Positions 61,970-64,000 of a DNA stretch of 64,000 bases are shown piece by piece (the first letter of the stretch is position 1; each line of letters starts with the position of its first letter). Made by a program: the position numbers and the translations under genes. The notes below the pieces were generated by a model that saw only the letters and a program-made list of their open reading frames with translations, did not search any database and had not been told where the DNA came from. This stretch comes from Bacteroidota bacterium (GTDB taxonomy: Bacteria; Bacteroidota; Bacteroidia; Bacteroidales; F082): contig JAHLLA010000002.1 in the NCBI GenBank assembly GCA_020444415.1, positions 1 through 64,000 of the forward strand, read 5' to 3'.

Positions 61970-62257
61970 ATGGCAAATGAACAAATATTAATTTCCGGTA
62001 TTGAGTATAAAGTTAGGAAATTAATTGATGAAAACATACATTTGAAAACAGAGAATCAAAAATTACTTGAAAAGTTACAGGAAGTAACTGACAAAGTGAA
62101 TAATTTAACCAAAGAACTGGAAACTAATAAAAACGAATTATTTAAATATACACTGGCAAACACGCTTGAAATAGAATTTGGTGTTGAGGAAGGCAAAAAG
62201 AAAATTGATAGTTTGATAAAAGAAATAGATACGTGTATTGAAGTTTTAAGTCGTTAG
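61970..62257 (+). CDS. ZapB-like coiled-coil protein
   Basis: A 95-residue protein that is almost wholly coiled coil (about 15-60: KVRKLIDENIHLKTENQKLL and on). Size and place directly before zapA suggest a ZapB-like partner, but the sequence alone shows only a coiled coil. It is 21 bp from zapA under the same promoter. Confidence 0.7.
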   Translation: MANEQILISGIEYKVRKLIDENIHLKTENQKLLEKLQEVTDKVNNLTKELETNKNELFKYTLANTLEIEFGVEEGKKKIDSLIKEIDTCIEVLSR

Positions 62258-62278
62258 ATAATAGTTTGCAAAGATTAA

Positions 62279-62572
62279 ATGGAAGCGAATCAAAATATAA
62301 AAATTACAATTGCAGGCAGGCCTTACAGGTTGAGTGTGAAGTTAGAGGAAGAAGAAACTGTAAGAAAAGCCGCTGATTACGTAAATCAGACCATATTGGA
62401 TTATTCAAAAGCGTTTGAATACAAAGATCAGCAAGATTTGTTTGCCATGATCGCTCTGCAAACCTCGGCTAACTCATTGCGTTTGGAAGAAGAAAGATCA
62501 TTCAGAAATAAGGATTTGGAAATAAAATTATCTGAAATAGATGAAGTTTTATCATCTTATCTTGAAAAGTAA
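62279..62572 (+). CDS. zapA: Cell division protein ZapA
   Basis: A 97-residue ZapA. It starts with the beta-hairpin (IKITIAGRPYRLSVKLEEEE) and ends in a coiled coil (NSLRLEEERSFRNKDLEIKL). It bundles FtsZ filaments at the division site. The 6S-type RNA and rny follow on the same strand. Confidence 0.93.
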   Translation: MEANQNIKITIAGRPYRLSVKLEEEETVRKAADYVNQTILDYSKAFEYKDQQDLFAMIALQTSANSLRLEEERSFRNKDLEIKLSEIDEVLSSYLEK

Positions 62573-62596
62573 TAATAGCGTTCTTAAATTAATATT

Positions 62597-62787
62597 GCCC
62601 GCGTAATCCAAACTGTTTGTAAACTCAACACTACAACAATTAGGGATAAGCTCATTAAATTGTAGAACAGACCTGTTTACCTAACTGGGATTCTCTTTAT
62701 TGAGGACACTGGTAGTTCGAAGATTTAGGCAGCCCTAAACGTGTCGAATCGGGGTTTACTAAACCCTTGGATTATTGCGGGCTTTTT
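62597..62787 (+). ncRNA. ssrS: 6S RNA (6S-Flavo type)
   Basis: The ends pair: GCCCGCGTAATCCAA (62597-62611) with TTGGATTATTGCGGGC (62767-62782), one mismatch zone, followed by TTTTT. This gives a closed RNA of about 186-191 nt with a large internal region (AACTGTTTG ... CTAAACCC). Its place between zapA and rny and its size match the 6S RNA of Bacteroidota, which binds RNA polymerase in stationary phase. I cannot compare with the Rfam model here. Confidence 0.82.
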
Positions 62788-62816
62788 ATTTCAAGCCTGC
62801 CTATAAATTACATATT

Positions 62817-64000
62817 ATGTACACATTAATTTTAATTGCTGTAGCCATTACAGGTTTGGCGATAGGGGTAGTTTTAACTGCTACAGTGATGAGACGTTCC
62901 GTCTTAAAGAAAAGCAGAGAAGTGCTTGAAGAAGCTAAGGAAAAAGCGGAAGTGATTAAAAAAGACAAAATCCTTCAGGCCAAAGAAAAATTTCTGCAAC
63001 TCAAAGGCGAACATGAAAAAATTGTAGCCGAGAAAAACAGCATGATCCAAAAGGCTGAAAACAAAGCCCGGCAAAGGGAAGCCGCTATATCACAAAAATT
63101 TGAGGAAAACCAGCGAAAACAAAGAGAACTAGACACACTTAAAACAAATCTGTCGACTCAGTTAGAAATTCTCGAAAAAAAACAGCAGGAAGTAGACCGG
63201 ATGCACGATGAACAGATCAAGTTGCTCGAAACAGTCAGCCACTTGTCCGCAGAAGAAGCCAAGGCACAAATAGTTGAATCGCTAAAAGAAGAAGCCAATG
63301 CAGAAGCAATGGTACTTGTAAGAGAAATTGTGGATGAAGCTAAATTAACTGCCAGTCGTAAAGCCAAAAAGATCGTTATCGAAACTATCCAACGCACTGC
63401 TGCCGAGCATGCGATCGAGAACACGGTTTCCGTATTCAATATTGACAGTGACGAAATTAAAGGAAGAATCATCGGACGTGAAGGAAGAAATATCCGGGCA
63501 CTTGAAGCAATGACCGGCATAGAAATCATTATAGACGACAGCCCAGATGCTATTCTGCTTTCGGGATTTGATCCCATTCGCCGAGAAATAGCCAGGCTAT
63601 CCCTGCAAAAACTGGTTTCAGATGGCAGAATTCACCCGGCTCGTATTGAAGAAGTAGTTTCAAAAACCAAAAAGGAAGTAGATCAGGAAATTCTTGAAAC
63701 GGGCAAGCGTACTGTTATTGATCTTGGTATCCATAACATGCATCATGAGTTGATTAAACTTATCGGCCGAATGAAATACCGGGCATCATATGGACAAAAT
63801 CTATTGGCACACTCCATTGAAGTGGCCAATTTATGTGCTACCATGGCTTCTGAGCTTGGTTTGGATCCGAAAAAAGCGAAAAGGGCGGGACTGCTTCATG
63901 ATATTGGAAAGATTGCTGAAAATGAAACCGAACTCCCTCATGCCATCCTGGGAATGAAACTAGGCGAAAAATTTAAAGAAAAGCCTGAAGTAAGTAACGC
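62817..64000 (+). CDS. rny: Ribonuclease Y (partial, cut by window end)
   Basis: The first 394 codons of a membrane-anchored endoribonuclease that starts mRNA decay. The start is ATG 62817. Visible parts are the N-terminal helix ([19 protein letters not shown]), a long coiled coil (about 28-150), the KH domain with [19 protein letters not shown] (about 221-239) and the beginning of the HD domain with [10 protein letters not shown] (about 357-366). The frame is still open at 64000; full RNase Y is about 510-525 residues. It is the last gene in the window. Confidence 0.97.
   Translation, partial: MYTLILIAVAITGLAIGVVLTATVMRRSVLKKSREVLEEAKEKAEVIKKDKILQAKEKFLQLKGEHEKIVAEKNSMIQKAENKARQREAAISQKFEENQRKQRELDTLKTNLSTQLEILEKKQQEVDRMHDEQIKLLETVSHLSAEEAKAQIVESLKEEANAEAMVLVREIVDEAKLTASRKAKKIVIETIQRTAAEHAIENTVSVFNIDSDEIKGRIIGREGRNIRALEAMTGIEIIIDDSPDAILLSGFDPIRREIARLSLQKLVSDGRIHPARIEEVVSKTKKEVDQEILETGKRTVIDLGIHNMHHELIKLIGRMKYRASYGQNLLAHSIEVANLCATMASELGLDPKKAKRAGLLHDIGKIAENETELPHAILGMKLGEKFKEKPEVSN

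Noticed and set aside
1-64000. CRISPR arrays, insertion sequences, prophage or integrase genes
   Set aside because: Looked for direct-repeat arrays, transposase and integrase motifs and terminal inverted repeats; none seen.

Overview
The window looks like a chromosomal segment of a member of the Bacteroidota (Cytophagia/Flavobacteriia-like, GC near 40%). Evidence read from the sequence: a complete alternative complex III operon (actABCDEF), a protein with a type IX secretion C-terminal sorting domain, many short lipoproteins with an SSC-type lipobox, promoter elements of the Bacteroidota form TAnnTTTG, and a 6S-type RNA between zapA and rny. I see no insertion sequence, prophage, integron or CRISPR array. 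Most of the window is ordinary core genome.

Layout. 0-5 kb: tRNA-Arg, a membrane protein, and a two-gene operon of a DUF1338/HglS-like enzyme and a YdiJ-like FAD/Fe-S dehydrogenase, which together would take 2-oxoadipate to 2-oxoglutarate through D-2-hydroxyglutarate. 5-10.7 kb: typA, a ferredoxin gene divergent from a Crp/Fnr regulator around a perfect palindrome, a lipoprotein built from two repeats, and two tiny membrane proteins. 10.8-20 kb: a single-chain aconitase-superfamily hydratase, a tripartite RND efflux operon, a DUF481 protein and a decayed MscS fragment. 20-25 kb: an SDR gene, then cytochrome b, Rieske protein and an octaheme cytochrome c with TPRs; all three cytochrome-complex genes appear to start with TTG, and two are preceded by mini-ORFs ending on the start codon. 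25-33 kb: pta, mnmE, sucD, cdaA (c-di-AMP synthesis) and a UbiA-like membrane protein. 33-41 kb: the act operon, with an extra monoheme domain fused to ActA.

41-48 kb: lemA with two TPM-domain proteins, a HEAT-like protein, htpG, an EFR1-type ferredoxin and a DUF554 protein. 48-52.6 kb: branched-chain aminotransferase, MORN protein, prfA-pyrF and a T9SS cargo. 52.6-59.4 kb: a TPR histidine kinase and NarL-type regulator, followed by four exported proteins (one lipoprotein, two beta-propellers, one small protein) and a strong terminator. 59.5-64 kb: a potassium channel, a DUF2851 protein, a ZapB-like coiled coil, zapA, 6S RNA and the first 394 codons of rny, cut by the window end.

The least explained unit is the b/Rieske/octaheme-TPR cluster at 21.2-25.3 kb: a second likely quinol-oxidising complex in the same 20 kb as alternative complex III, with an uncharacterised multiheme partner and unusual translation starts. 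Several genes begin at GTG or TTG. I shortened several reading frames (ferredoxin, Crp/Fnr, RND pump, DUF481, cdaA, UbiA-like, htpG, prfA, histidine kinase, beta-propeller) where promoter, operator or terminator positions, or family alignment from memory, argue against the longest frame.
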